Shown piece after piece: positions 19,793 through 28,951 of a DNA stretch of 34,355 nucleotides (its first letter is position 1; each line of letters begins with the position of its first letter). Source of the DNA: CAVXAE01 sp044225565 (GTDB lineage Bacteria; Pseudomonadota; Gammaproteobacteria; Steroidobacterales; Steroidobacteraceae); NCBI GenBank assembly GCA_044225565.1, contig JBGAIL010000028.1:1-34355 (forward strand), given 5' to 3'. The translations under genes and the position numbers were made by a program. The notes under the pieces were generated by a model, which saw only the letters and a program-made list of their open reading frames with translations, searched no databases and had not been told where the DNA came from.

Positions 19793-20812
19793 TCAGCGCT
19801 TGCGAATCACGATCTCGTTGCCGCGCCTCTCGACGATCAGATCCGGCTCGCGCGAGAGCAGCGCGGCGATCGAGTTGGGCTCGGTCGCCTCGAAAGCACC
19901 ATCGTAGCGGCGCGGATCGCCCTGCAAGCCTTCCACCCGCAGGCGGACGGACTGGTTGTAGCGGTTGAACTCGGCCGCCATTTCCTCGAGCGAAGCGCTG
20001 TCGAACATCAGCCGGTGCTGGCGCCAGGCGATGGAATTCGTGACGACGCCGTGCTGCCTGGGGTGGATCGCCCCGTCCGGGAAGATGTCGGCCTCCTCAC
20101 CGGCATTCAGCAGGATCTGCGTCTCCCGGCTCGAGGTGGCGCGGACCCGCCCTTCGATCACCGAGACTCGAGTGGTGCCATCCGGGCGATCCCGCACGTT
20201 GAACTGGGTGCCGATGGCCTGCACCACGGCCGCGCGCGTGTGTACGCGAAAAGGCCGGTCGACATCCCGCGCCACCTTGAAGATGGCTTCGCCCTGCCGG
20301 AGGTCGATATCGCGGCCCGTCGGCTGCAACCGCACGTCGATCCTGGAGGACACATTCAAGGTGACAACCGATGCGTCGGCGAGCTCCACGGTCCTCTGCT
20401 CGCCGAGCGACGTCGAATACTGCCGGGTGGCGCCGTGCTGCACGATCAGGGCCCCCACCGTCACCGCGATGATCGCTGCAACCGCTGCGATGGCCGTGCG
20501 GCGCCATACGGGCTGCCGTTGCGGGGACGGTGTGCTGGAGAACGGGCCCGCGACCGGTCGCGCCGGCAGGGCGGTCACCTGCGACCCGATGCGCTCGAGG
20601 AGCCGGTCCACGTCGTGCCGGCGCCCGGCATCGAGATGCCCGAGGCTGAACTCGATCTCCGCGATCTCCAGGAATTCCTGCACGTGCAGCCGCGATTCGA
20701 GCAGCCAGGCCTCGAAGGCGCGCAGCTGCCCGCTGGAGGCCGTCGGCAGCAGCTCGAGCCATTCCGAGGCCCGCAAGGCCAGCAGCTCGTCGATCCTTTC
20801 TTGAACCTGCAT
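19793..20812 (-). CDS. fecR: FecR family anti-sigma / sigma regulator (module 2)
   Basis: 339 residues from the ATG at 20812; a TTG two codons earlier (20818) is an alternative. The FecR_N region covers residues 5-50 (RIDELLALRASEWLELLPT, LRAFEAWLLESRLHVQEFLE). A transmembrane helix near residues 107-125 reads RRTAIAAVAAIIAVTVGALIV. The periplasmic FecR domain has SLGEQRTVELADASVVTLNVSSR, LRQGEAIFKVARDVDRPFRV, VVQAIGTQFNVRDRP and VSVIEGRVRA. The C-terminal STN-like part has EEMAAEFNRYNQSVRLRVEG and ends EIVIRKR. It follows its sigma gene by 21 nt and converges with the serine hydrolase gene across a 26-nt gap. It is clearly homologous to the fecR at 13827-14843 but divergent in the linker, so it is a separate module rather than a recent duplicate. 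Confidence 0.93.
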   Translation of the reverse strand: MQVQERIDELLALRASEWLELLPTASSGQLRAFEAWLLESRLHVQEFLEIAEIEFSLGHLDAGRRHDVDRLLERIGSQVTALPARPVAGPFSSTPSPQRQPVWRRTAIAAVAAIIAVTVGALIVQHGATRQYSTSLGEQRTVELADASVVTLNVSSRIDVRLQPTGRDIDLRQGEAIFKVARDVDRPFRVHTRAAVVQAIGTQFNVRDRPDGTTRVSVIEGRVRATSSRETQILLNAGEEADIFPDGAIHPRQHGVVTNSIAWRQHRLMFDSASLEEMAAEFNRYNQSVRLRVEGLQGDPRRYDGAFEATEPNSIAALLSREPDLIVERRGNEIVIRKR

Positions 20813-20833
20813 ACGCAAACGCTCTCGCTATCC

Positions 20834-21412
20834 TCAGTCTTTCCTCAGAAGCATCTTCAGCTGCGCGCGCGCTTCGCACACGTAGACGCGGACGCTTCCC
20901 TCCGTAGTCCTCATCCTCAGCGCCGCTTCCTTGCACGACAGCCCATCGCGCTTCGTCAGCAGCAATGCCACGCGGTGCACGTCGGAGAGCCGCTCGAGCG
21001 CAGCGTTCAGCTCATCCACCAGCGCGATGTGCTCGGCACCTCCAGCTGCCGCATCCGGCATTCGCTCGCTGGCCTTGTGCGAGGCATCGGAGTCGTAAGT
21101 GACGATATCCCGGCGCTCCGCGAGCCTGGCGTCGGCGACGACGTTCGAGGCGATGCCGAAGAGGTAAGCCAGCGGATTGCGGGCCCGGAAGCGCCAGTCT
21201 CCCCGCAGGAATCGCTCGAAGATCTCCTGAGTGAGGTCGGCGGCATCCGCGGAGCGGCGCAGACGCCTGCGCACATACCGGTGCAGGTCTGCCGAGCAGC
21301 GCGAGAAAAGGTCCTCGGCGCCCTCCAGAGCCCCTTCACCTTTCGACGTGACTGGCTGGTCGGTCACTGCAGCACTTCCCGCATCACCTCTATGTCCGTT
21401 CTGCGGGGGCAT
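20834..21412 (-). CDS. ECF RNA polymerase sigma factor, FecI-like (module 2)
   Basis: 192 residues from the first ATG. Sigma region 2 is at about residues 35-110 (FSRCSADLHRYVRRRLRRSADAADLTQEIFERFLRG, then NPLAYLFGIASNVV). Region 4 is at about 135-188 (LNAALERLSDVHRVALLLTKRDGLSCKEAALRMRTTEGSVRVYVCEARAQL). It regulates together with the downstream fecR, divergent from the TonB receptor at 21503. The ATG at 21412 abuts a perfect inverted repeat and has no ribosome-binding site. A GTG at 21367 (starting VTDQPVTSK) with GGGAAG upstream is a plausible true start, which would put the repeat in the untranslated leader or promoter. Confidence 0.92.
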   Translation of the reverse strand: MPPQNGHRGDAGSAAVTDQPVTSKGEGALEGAEDLFSRCSADLHRYVRRRLRRSADAADLTQEIFERFLRGDWRFRARNPLAYLFGIASNVVADARLAERRDIVTYDSDASHKASERMPDAAAGGAEHIALVDELNAALERLSDVHRVALLLTKRDGLSCKEAALRMRTTEGSVRVYVCEARAQLKMLLRKD

Positions 21413-21441
21413 TTGTTAACGCCGAGGCGTCGCGTTAACAA
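21413..21441. promoter_or_regulatory. Perfect inverted repeat, candidate operator in the sigma/TonB receptor divergent promoter
   Basis: TTGTTAACGC (21413-21422), nine-base spacer, GCGTTAACAA (21432-21441): 10-bp arms without mismatch, centred 76 nt before the receptor ATG and directly against the sigma start. The AT-containing GTTAAC cores stand out in the GC-rich surroundings. The symmetry and 19-bp centre-to-centre arm spacing suit a dimeric DNA-binding protein, but a TTAACA-like -35 for the receptor could also lie in the right arm. No matching site was seen in module 1. Confidence 0.55.
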
Positions 21442-21502
21442 TTCATCGCCCGGTCCCGACTATGGTGGCAGAAAAGCAGCACCATCACGATCGGGGAGTC
21501 GC

Positions 21503-23980
21503 ATGGGAAATCGCATCTTCGCTTCTGTTTCGCTCTGTCTGCTCGCCGTGGCCGCCCACGCCGGGAACGCTCCTGCGCGGGTCGCCTTGAACATCGAGCC
21601 GCAGCCGGTGAGGGCGGCGCTGAAGGAGCTCAGCGACCAGGCGGGCGTCCAGGTCCTGCTGAGAGTCGACAACATCTCGCTGGACGGCGTGATGGCACCG
21701 AAAGTGAGCGGCACGCTTACCATGCAGGAAGCCCTCGAGCGGTTGCTCGCCAGCTCCGGGCTGAAGTACGAGTTCGTCGATGAGCGCACCGTGCGCGTCT
21801 CCCTGCCTGCGTCTTCGTCCAGTGGAGGCCCTTCCGTGGCCCCGGGAGCGGATCAGGGATTCAGGCTCGCGCAGGCCGAGGCCGGCGATTCGCAGGCGGG
21901 CGGCACCCGGTCGGCAGTTGCGACGGACGGCTCTGGTGCCGGGCAAGCATCCGGCGAAGAGGAAGTGCTCGTCAGCGGCACGCGCGAAGTTTCCCGCATC
22001 GGCGTGTGGGAAGGCCGCAAGGTGCAGGACGCGCCGTACTCGCTCAACGTCACCACGGCCGAGGTGATCCAGAACATCCAGGCCGTCTCGCCCGACCAGA
22101 TCTTCAAGATGAACCCGGTCACGCAGTTCTCCTGGCCGCAGAGCCAGAACGACAGCCCCTACGTGTTCATGCGCGGCTTCCTCAGCCAGAGCTCGGCCCG
22201 CAACGGCATTCCGCGCGATGCCTACAATCACGGCACCACCACCGAGGACGTCGAGAAGGTCGAGGTGCTCACCGGCCTCTCCGGCTTCATGTACGGTGCC
22301 GGCAACGTCGGCGGCATGGTGAATTACGAATCGAAGCGGCCCACCGAGGAGCGGCTCAACTCGATCACCGCCGGCTACACGGGCGGCAGCAATTTCTACC
22401 TGCACGGCGATTTCGGGGGCCAGTTCAACGAGGCGCACACGTTCGGCTACCGGGTGAACGGTGTCGTGCAGGACGGCGATACGCGCGTGGATGGCCAGTC
22501 GCTCAAGAAGAACCTGCTCAGCGCGGCCTTCGACTGGAAGGTGACCGATACGCTGCTGCTGCAGATCGAAGGCTCGCGGCGCGATTACCGGCTGGACGGC
22601 CGCCAGGCTTACTGGGCGCCGCTCGGCGGCGCGCCTCGCCCGGATCCGGATGACATCGACTCGGGCAAGCTCTGGGCGCAGAAATGGTCTTTCCAGGACG
22701 TCGAGAGCACGCGCGTGAGCGCCAGCGCCCGCTGGCAGGCTTCGGATGCGTTCACGCTCCGGGTCGCGGCACTGGACCAGAAGGACCATCGGGAAGCCTA
22801 CGCGCAGGCCTCGCACTACATCATCGCCGACGGCCTGTACTTGCCGTATGCAACAGCCAATGCACCACAGGACTGGCTGAGTCGCGGCTACTACGCGCTC
22901 GGGGATCTGAAGTTCCACACGGGAGCCTTGAGCCACCGCGTCACGGCCGGAACGATCTATTCCAGCCTCCGGGACCGCACGTACACCGATGCGAATACTT
23001 CGCTCGCGCTGCTGCCCATCGCCTCCATCGACGACGGACCGATGTACGTGCCGGAGCCCACCTTCGCGCCATACGGCCAGGGTATCCGTTTCGAGCGCGT
23101 CAACTGGCAGAAGTACAGCTGGCTGCTCGGTGACGACATCACTTTCAACGAGCACTGGTCGATGCTGGTCGGCGCGAGCTACGTGACGATCGACAACGAG
23201 TCGCGCTACGCCGGCCCGGCCACGCCCTGGACCGTCTACGACAAGAGCGACATGACGCCGACCGCGTCGCTGATCTACAAGCCCGTCCCCAACGTCACCC
23301 TCTACGCGAACTACATGCAGTCGCTCGAAGCGGGCGGCGTCGCGGCAGACACCTATCTCGGCGTCCCGGTGGTGAATGCCGGCGAGGTGACGAGTCCGCT
23401 CGTGAGCGACCAGATCGAGCTCGGCATGAAGGCCACCGTCGGCGAGATGCTGATGACGGTTGCGCTCTTCAACATCGACAAGGCCCTCCAGTATTACGAC
23501 ATCTCGGATCCGACGCGTCCCGAGTTCGTGCAGAGCGGGCGGCAGGTCCACAAGGGCATCGAGTTCACGGCCAGCGGCAAGCTTACCGAGCACTTCGGCC
23601 TCATCGGCGGATTCACGCTGCTCGATGCCTCCGTCGAGGACAACGAGCAGGATCCGGCGCTCGAGGGCAAGCGGCCTGTGGCCGTTTCCGAGAAGATGTT
23701 CAAGGTGTACGCCGAGTACAGCGTTCCGGGGTTGCCGCTGCTTGTGCTCAACGCCGGCGTGAATCGCACCGGCGGTTTCTATGGCGACGCGCTGAACACG
23801 GACCGCATCGCGGCCTACACGGTGTTCGACGCCGGGGTGCGCTATGGCTTCGAGCTCGGCCAACGTCCGGTGACGCTGCGGTTGAACGTGAACAATGTGA
23901 CCGACAAGCGGTACTGGGCCAACGAGTACTTCCTGGGCGATGCGCGCACCGTCCTGTTCTCCGTCAACACGAAGTTCTGA
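21503..23980 (+). CDS. TonB-dependent receptor with STN signalling domain (module 2)
   Basis: 825 residues. Signal peptide 1-20 (MGNRIFASVSLCLLAVAAHA). STN domain about 27-100 (VALNIEPQPVRAALKELSDQAGVQVLL to TVRVSLP). Low-complexity linker, then TonB box EEEVLVSG at 152-159. Plug with VQDAPYSLNVTTAEVIQNI, YVFMRGFLSQ and EDVEKVEVLTGLSGFMYGAGNVGGMVNYESKRP. The barrel follows to the terminal phenylalanine (TVLFSVNTKF), as expected for BAM-dependent insertion. GGGGAG precedes the ATG; the frame remains open far upstream (back to 20015), but that part is antisense to sigma and fecR. It heads a plus-strand array of exported hydrolases with very short gaps. The ligand is unknown; the barrel resembles FhuA/ferric-siderophore receptors only generally. 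Confidence 0.93.
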   Translation: MGNRIFASVSLCLLAVAAHAGNAPARVALNIEPQPVRAALKELSDQAGVQVLLRVDNISLDGVMAPKVSGTLTMQEALERLLASSGLKYEFVDERTVRVSLPASSSSGGPSVAPGADQGFRLAQAEAGDSQAGGTRSAVATDGSGAGQASGEEEVLVSGTREVSRIGVWEGRKVQDAPYSLNVTTAEVIQNIQAVSPDQIFKMNPVTQFSWPQSQNDSPYVFMRGFLSQSSARNGIPRDAYNHGTTTEDVEKVEVLTGLSGFMYGAGNVGGMVNYESKRPTEERLNSITAGYTGGSNFYLHGDFGGQFNEAHTFGYRVNGVVQDGDTRVDGQSLKKNLLSAAFDWKVTDTLLLQIEGSRRDYRLDGRQAYWAPLGGAPRPDPDDIDSGKLWAQKWSFQDVESTRVSASARWQASDAFTLRVAALDQKDHREAYAQASHYIIADGLYLPYATANAPQDWLSRGYYALGDLKFHTGALSHRVTAGTIYSSLRDRTYTDANTSLALLPIASIDDGPMYVPEPTFAPYGQGIRFERVNWQKYSWLLGDDITFNEHWSMLVGASYVTIDNESRYAGPATPWTVYDKSDMTPTASLIYKPVPNVTLYANYMQSLEAGGVAADTYLGVPVVNAGEVTSPLVSDQIELGMKATVGEMLMTVALFNIDKALQYYDISDPTRPEFVQSGRQVHKGIEFTASGKLTEHFGLIGGFTLLDASVEDNEQDPALEGKRPVAVSEKMFKVYAEYSVPGLPLLVLNAGVNRTGGFYGDALNTDRIAAYTVFDAGVRYGFELGQRPVTLRLNVNNVTDKRYWANEYFLGDARTVLFSVNTKF

Positions 23981-24000
23981 GCAGCATGAGGAGACCGGGG

Positions 24001-25290
24001 ATGACCAGCACGAGCGCGCTCGTGGGCACGGCCAGGAATGTGGGCGGGGTCAGGAAGGTTGCTGCTGCGGCGGTTCTGTCATGGGGCGGCGCGCTGCTGG
24101 CTCCCGCGTTGGCGGCGGCGCAGCCGGCGGCTGTGCCAAAGCCGATCGACGAGAGCCTGACGGCGGCCTTCGCGGCGCAGATCCGCGAATCGGGCCGGCC
24201 TGCGCTGGACTACGTCGTCGGCAAGTTTGCCGGTCACCAGCTCGTGCTGCTGGGCGAAGGTCCGCATCGGGTCAGGCAGAATCTGGAGTTCCTGCAGGCG
24301 CTCATTCCGAGGCTCCACGCCGCGGGCGTCTACAACCTCGGCTTCGAGATGGTGCGCTCGGCGACGCAGAAGGATGTCGACCGGCTGCTCGCCGGCAGCA
24401 CCTACGACGAGAAGCTCGCCACCCGCATCGTCCTGGACTACGAAGGCGTGCACTTCGGCTGGTATCGCGAGTACGCCGATGTGCTGCGTGCCGCGTGGAA
24501 GGTGAACAGCACGCTGCCGCGCGGGGCCCCGCGATTCCGCGTGCTGGGGCTCGATACCTTCTATAGAGCAGTGGACAGGTGGCAGCTGCGACCCGGCGAG
24601 AAGGGGACGGACGAGGCCGTCACGCAGCGCATCGTTGGATTGAGAACGCGCGATGTCCGCTGGGCCGAGATCATCGACCAGGAGATCGTGCAGAAGGGCG
24701 AGAAGGGCCTCATCTACGGGGGCATCGGGCATCTCAACACCCGGTTCCACAGGGACCGCGGTTTCGGCACTCATGAGCGGCGCGCAGGCAATTTGCTGTA
24801 CAGCTACCTGGGCGACAAGGTGTTCGGCATCTTCCTGCACGGACCCTCCACCGGGGTGGACACGCAGGCGCTCGAAAGGATGCTGGCCGCAACTTCAGCG
24901 GCGTCCAGCGGCCCGGCCGCGGCCGCAGGCGTGGGATTCGACACACGTCCGGGCACGGCGATCGGCAACCTGCCGTCTTCGGAGTACGGCTATATCGGTC
25001 GCGGGCCGAGGAGCAGCGGCTACCGGCCAGCCATGCGCTGCGGCAATCAGTTCACGCTGGCCGACACTACGGACGGATACGTGTATCTGCTGCCGGTATC
25101 CCAATTCAGGATGGTGAATCGCATCGAAGGCGCGCTCACGCCGGAGAACGTGCTCGAATTGCAAAGGCGCCTGCAGGTCGAGGCCGGCGATCGGGAGTTG
25201 ACGGTGACGCGCGAGGAGATCGAGCGCATGTCACAGGACGCGGATGCTAAATGGCGGGCCGAGATCGAGGGCAAGGCAGGTTCACGATGA
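24001..25290 (+). CDS. Exported EreA/ChaN-like protein, copy 1
   Basis: 429 residues. Signal peptide with VAAAAVLSWGGALLAPALAAA, cleavage near residue 40. The core matches the erythromycin-esterase/ChaN (TIKI-like) superfamily pattern: HQLVLLGEGPHRVRQNLEFLQALIPRLHAAG with Glu86 and His89 in the GExxH-like motif, NLGFEMV, then RWAEIIDQEI and LIYGGIGHLNTRF with a second conserved His244. These motifs form the active or ligand site in Ere esterases and heme-binding ChaN. The C-terminal part (LADTTDGYVYLLPVSQFRMVNRIEGALTP) is shared with the next gene. AGGAG at 23989-23993 supports the ATG at 24001 over that at 23986. It is 20 nt from the TonB receptor and overlaps the next gene by 4 nt. A hydrolase or a heme/ligand binder are both possible. 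Confidence 0.75.
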   Translation: MTSTSALVGTARNVGGVRKVAAAAVLSWGGALLAPALAAAQPAAVPKPIDESLTAAFAAQIRESGRPALDYVVGKFAGHQLVLLGEGPHRVRQNLEFLQALIPRLHAAGVYNLGFEMVRSATQKDVDRLLAGSTYDEKLATRIVLDYEGVHFGWYREYADVLRAAWKVNSTLPRGAPRFRVLGLDTFYRAVDRWQLRPGEKGTDEAVTQRIVGLRTRDVRWAEIIDQEIVQKGEKGLIYGGIGHLNTRFHRDRGFGTHERRAGNLLYSYLGDKVFGIFLHGPSTGVDTQALERMLAATSAASSGPAAAAGVGFDTRPGTAIGNLPSSEYGYIGRGPRSSGYRPAMRCGNQFTLADTTDGYVYLLPVSQFRMVNRIEGALTPENVLELQRRLQVEAGDRELTVTREEIERMSQDADAKWRAEIEGKAGSR

Positions 25291-26513
25291 GATCTTCGTT
25301 CACGTCGACGGGAATGGGTTGTGTGCTCGCTGCGACGCTGAGCGTGTTTGCCGCAGGGCGGGTCGATGCGCAGCAGAACCCGGGCCAAGCCTACAACAGC
25401 CAGTCCTTCTACAAGTATTCCTTGTCGCAGCTGAGCGGCATGTTCCAGTCGCAGTTGCAGAGCGCCAGCCAGTCTCCCGAAGACTACGTCGTCGGCAAGT
25501 TCAAGGATCACGACATCGTGTTCCTGGGGGAAGGCCCGCACCAGGTGCGGCAGAACCTGGAGTTCCTGCAGTCGCTGTTGCCCCGGCTCTACGCCGCAGG
25601 CGTACGCAATCTCGCCTACGAGATGATCCGTGGTGAGCTGCAGGGAAAGGTCGACCAGCTCCTGAATGCGCCGCAGTACGACGAGTCGCTCGCCACGGAT
25701 CTGGTGATGGACTGGAACGATCGCTTCGGCTTCCAGGAGTATCGCGATGTCCTGCGCGTCGCCTGGGAGATCAACAGCAGGCTGCCGAAGGGCGCGCCGC
25801 GATTCCGCGTCGTGGCCCTCGATTATCCGACCGTGCCGCTCGACTGGTCCGGCCTTCGCCCGGGGGAGAAGGGCGGTGACACCTCGGCGATCCAGCGCAA
25901 TCTCGGCGTGAAAGAGCGCGACATGCGCTGGGCGGAGGCGATCGAGAAGGAGATATTGAGGAAGGACGAAAAGGCGCTGGTGTACGCTGGTGCGGGCCAC
26001 ACCAGCGTGCGCTTCCACTGGGACCGGTTTCCCAACAATCACAACCAGCGGCGTGCGGGCAATATCATCCAGGGTTACATCGGCGACCGCGTCTGCGGCA
26101 TCTCGCTGCACGGCATCGAGCTGCCGACGGAGACCGCGATGGTGGAGCGCCTGCTCGGACCGGGCTACGGCTCGGGCCGCCGTTTCGGCATCGACCTCAA
26201 GCCGGGCACGCCCTTCGGGGACATTCCCAGCAGCAAGCCGGGCTTCCTGGGAAAGACCCAGGATCGGCCGGGCCGCAGCGGTGGCTTCACGCTCGCCGAC
26301 GTGACCGACGGCTACGTCTTCCTCGGCCCCGTCACGGAATGGAAGATGGTGCGGCGTATCGAGGGTGCCTACACGCCGGCGCGCGTGCGCGAGATCAACA
26401 GACGCCGCCAGGTCGAGGAAGGTGACCGGACTAAGGTATGGACCGTGGCGGACCTCGAGAAGGAAGCCGAGGCCGACGACCTGGAGTGGCGCAGCTTCTT
26501 CGAGAATCAATAG
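25287..26513 (+). CDS. Exported EreA/ChaN-like protein, copy 2
   Basis: 408 residues. The start ATG overlaps the stop of copy 1 (ATGA), giving a clean signal peptide GCVLAATLSVFAAGRVDA. It shares with copy 1 the DYVVGKF segment, FLGEGPHQVRQNLEFLQSLLPRLYAAGVRNLAYEMI (Glu82, His85), LVYAGAGHTSVRF (His238) and the end block FTLADVTDGYVFLGPVTEWKMVRRIEGAYTPAR. Sequence identity between the two is moderate, so this is an old tandem duplication with likely different substrates or a heteromeric pair. The N-terminal mature region is Gln/Ser-rich (YNSQSFYKYSLSQLSG). It lies between the receptor and the S9 peptidase in one array. The function is not established. Confidence 0.75.
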   Translation: MRSSFTSTGMGCVLAATLSVFAAGRVDAQQNPGQAYNSQSFYKYSLSQLSGMFQSQLQSASQSPEDYVVGKFKDHDIVFLGEGPHQVRQNLEFLQSLLPRLYAAGVRNLAYEMIRGELQGKVDQLLNAPQYDESLATDLVMDWNDRFGFQEYRDVLRVAWEINSRLPKGAPRFRVVALDYPTVPLDWSGLRPGEKGGDTSAIQRNLGVKERDMRWAEAIEKEILRKDEKALVYAGAGHTSVRFHWDRFPNNHNQRRAGNIIQGYIGDRVCGISLHGIELPTETAMVERLLGPGYGSGRRFGIDLKPGTPFGDIPSSKPGFLGKTQDRPGRSGGFTLADVTDGYVFLGPVTEWKMVRRIEGAYTPARVREINRRRQVEEGDRTKVWTVADLEKEAEADDLEWRSFFENQ

Positions 26514-26566
26514 CCGGACGCGGGCGGAGCAGTCCGCGGTTCCGGTCTCTCCGAGTGCGAACGATC

Positions 26567-28951
26567 ATGAACACTGGCTCCGCTCTCGCAGTTCTGGCGC
26601 TCGCGCTTTGCTCAGCCGCGTCAGCTCAGACGGAGACGCTCGAAGCCTATCAGCGGGCGCAGCGCTACATCGGCTGGAACAACGGCCGGAACGTCTTCAA
26701 CCGTGAAGTGGAGCACCACTGGATCGGAAAGTCCGATCGGCTCTGGTACCGGCGCGGTTCGCCGGAAGGTTCCGAGTTCATCATCGTCGACGCGAAACGC
26801 GGTACGAAGTCGCAGGCCTTCGATCACCAGGCGATGGCGCGAGCGCTCGCCAGTGCGCTGGGCAGAGCAGTCGACGCCCGCGCGCTGCCCATCGAGGATC
26901 TGAGCTACGAATCGGCGAGGGCGGTTCCGGATGTCCTCGTCGCGGGCCAGCTCTGGGGCTGTGATCTTCAGATCTCCCGATGCGTTGCTCGCGAACCTCT
27001 GGCCGTGGCACCAGGAGAACTGCTCGCGCCCGATGGGCGGCAGGTCCTCTTCGTGAAGGATCACAACCTGCGGGTGAGGGGGCTGGGCACGGGCGAGTCC
27101 CGGGCGCTGACCGTGGACGGCGACAAGGATCGTGCATACAGCGCACTCCCGGAGTCGAACACGCTCGAGATCACGATGCGCCGTCAGGGCAAGCGGATTC
27201 CACCGATCGGGATCTTCTCGCCGGACGGTTCGCGTTTCGCCACGTATCGCCTGGACCAATCCAGGGTGAAGCCCCTGTGGCTGCTGCAGAACGTTCCGCA
27301 GGACGGCTCCGTCCGGCCCATCCTTCACGAATATCGTTATCCATTCCCGGGCGATGAGCTGCCGACGGCGCAACTGCTGATCATCGACGTCGCAACAGGC
27401 CGGTCGGTGACCGTCGATTACCCCGCACTCATGGCGCCGTATGTGGGCCCCGTGATGATGCACCAGCTCAGCTGGTCGGCCGACGGCCGAACGCTGCATC
27501 TGCTCGACAGTTCCCGCGATTACCGGACCCTTTCGCTACTGTCGATCGACGGAGCCACCGGGTCCGTCCGAAAGATCATGAGCGAGCGTGCGACGCTCAG
27601 CTACCCGGTGTCGCACATCATCGAGGAAAACCCGCTGGTGCGCGTGCTGGCGAACGGGGACTTCCTTTGGCCTTCCGAGCGTTCCGGCTCCCTGCATCTC
27701 TACCGGTACGACGGTCGCACCGGGTCGCTCAGGAACGCCGTCACTTCGGGGCCGTGGATCGTTCGGGACATCGTGCGCATCGATGAGCCGGCGAAACTGA
27801 TCTACTTCACCGCGATCGGTCTGCCGGGCAGCGCGGATCCCTACTATCGAGCGCTGTATCGGGTGAGGCTCGACGGGAGCGGATTGACCCGGTTGACGCC
27901 GGAAGATGCCGATCACGAGGTTCGCTCGAGCGGATTGCCCGAGACTGCGCTGCTCGAGGACTTCCGGCCCAGCTGGGCCGGCGTGTCGGTGTCACCCGAA
28001 TCGCTCGGAGCATTCTCTGCGAGCGGCCGATATTTCGTCGACAGCTACGCGACTCCCGCGCAGCCGACGGTCACCGTCATTCGCGATTCGGCCGGCCGCA
28101 GGCTCCAGACGCTCGAGAGGGCGACTCTGAGCGCCGACCTCGCATCCTTCATTCCTCCGGAGCTGTTCGAGACGCTCGCAGCCGACGGACGCACCAAGAT
28201 CTACGGGCAGATACTGAAGCCGACGAACTTCGACCCCTCCAGGCGGTATCCAGTCGTCGATTCGGTGTACCCGGGCCCGCAGGCGGGTCGCGTGTCGAAG
28301 CGTTATTTCGGCGACCGCTTCCTCGAGCCACAGTCCGTCGCGGAGCTCGGCTTCATCGTCGTCGAGCTGGATGGTCGCGGCACGCCGCTGCGGCCGCTGG
28401 CGTTCCGCGAGTTCGCGTACGGCAACATGGGGGCGGCAGGCGGCCTGGTCGATCACGTCGCGGCGATCAAACAGCTCGCGGCCACCCGGCCTTACATGGA
28501 TCTGGATCGGGTGGGCGTCTTCGGCGGATCCGGCGGTGGGTACGCGACGGTGCACGCGCTGTTCGACTATCCGGAGTTCTTCAAGGTCGGCGTGGCCACC
28601 GCAGGCAACCACGATCAGCGCATCTATGTTTCGAACTGGGGCGAGATGTATCACGGGCCGTTCGATGAGGAGAGCTACGCGGCCATCGCCTCATACCGGA
28701 ACGTCGCGCAGTTCAAAGGCAAACTGCTGCTGATGTGCGGAGAGCTGGACGACAACGTGCATCCGGCCAACACGATGCGCGTCGTCGACGCGCTCATCCG
28801 GCATGACAAGCCCTTCGATCTGCTGGTCTTCCCCAACCAGAATCACGGCATCGGCAGTCCATACTACGTGAAGCGCCTGTGGGACTTCCTGGTCGTGAAC
28901 CTGCAGGGAGGCGTGCCGCCTGCCGGTTTCGTCATCGAGCAGGATCGATGA
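26567..28951 (+). CDS. Exported S9 family prolyl oligopeptidase (DPP IV-like)
   Basis: 794 residues with signal peptide MNTGSALAVLALALCSAASA. The DPP IV N-terminal beta-propeller spans roughly residues 60-520 (HHWIGKSDRLWYRRGSPEGSEF, LLAPDGRQVLFVKDHNLRVRG, FSPDGSRFATYRLDQS, DFLWPSERSGSLHLYRYDGRTG). The C-terminal alpha/beta-hydrolase domain has the nucleophile GGSGGGY (Ser655), GELDDNVHP (Asp728) and NQNHGIG (His760), a complete catalytic triad. DPP IV-type enzymes remove dipeptides or cut short peptides, often after proline. In this array it would trim a peptide taken up by the TonB receptor. It begins 53 nt after the Ere/ChaN copy 2 and overlaps the next gene by 4 nt. A damaged homologue is at 31987-34064. 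Confidence 0.93.
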   Translation: MNTGSALAVLALALCSAASAQTETLEAYQRAQRYIGWNNGRNVFNREVEHHWIGKSDRLWYRRGSPEGSEFIIVDAKRGTKSQAFDHQAMARALASALGRAVDARALPIEDLSYESARAVPDVLVAGQLWGCDLQISRCVAREPLAVAPGELLAPDGRQVLFVKDHNLRVRGLGTGESRALTVDGDKDRAYSALPESNTLEITMRRQGKRIPPIGIFSPDGSRFATYRLDQSRVKPLWLLQNVPQDGSVRPILHEYRYPFPGDELPTAQLLIIDVATGRSVTVDYPALMAPYVGPVMMHQLSWSADGRTLHLLDSSRDYRTLSLLSIDGATGSVRKIMSERATLSYPVSHIIEENPLVRVLANGDFLWPSERSGSLHLYRYDGRTGSLRNAVTSGPWIVRDIVRIDEPAKLIYFTAIGLPGSADPYYRALYRVRLDGSGLTRLTPEDADHEVRSSGLPETALLEDFRPSWAGVSVSPESLGAFSASGRYFVDSYATPAQPTVTVIRDSAGRRLQTLERATLSADLASFIPPELFETLAADGRTKIYGQILKPTNFDPSRRYPVVDSVYPGPQAGRVSKRYFGDRFLEPQSVAELGFIVVELDGRGTPLRPLAFREFAYGNMGAAGGLVDHVAAIKQLAATRPYMDLDRVGVFGGSGGGYATVHALFDYPEFFKVGVATAGNHDQRIYVSNWGEMYHGPFDEESYAAIASYRNVAQFKGKLLLMCGELDDNVHPANTMRVVDALIRHDKPFDLLVFPNQNHGIGSPYYVKRLWDFLVVNLQGGVPPAGFVIEQDR

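Noticed and set aside
20015..21502. The open frame running 496 codons upstream of the second TonB receptor start
   Set aside because: It lies antisense to fecR and sigma. The signal peptide and ribosome-binding site fix the receptor start at 21503.
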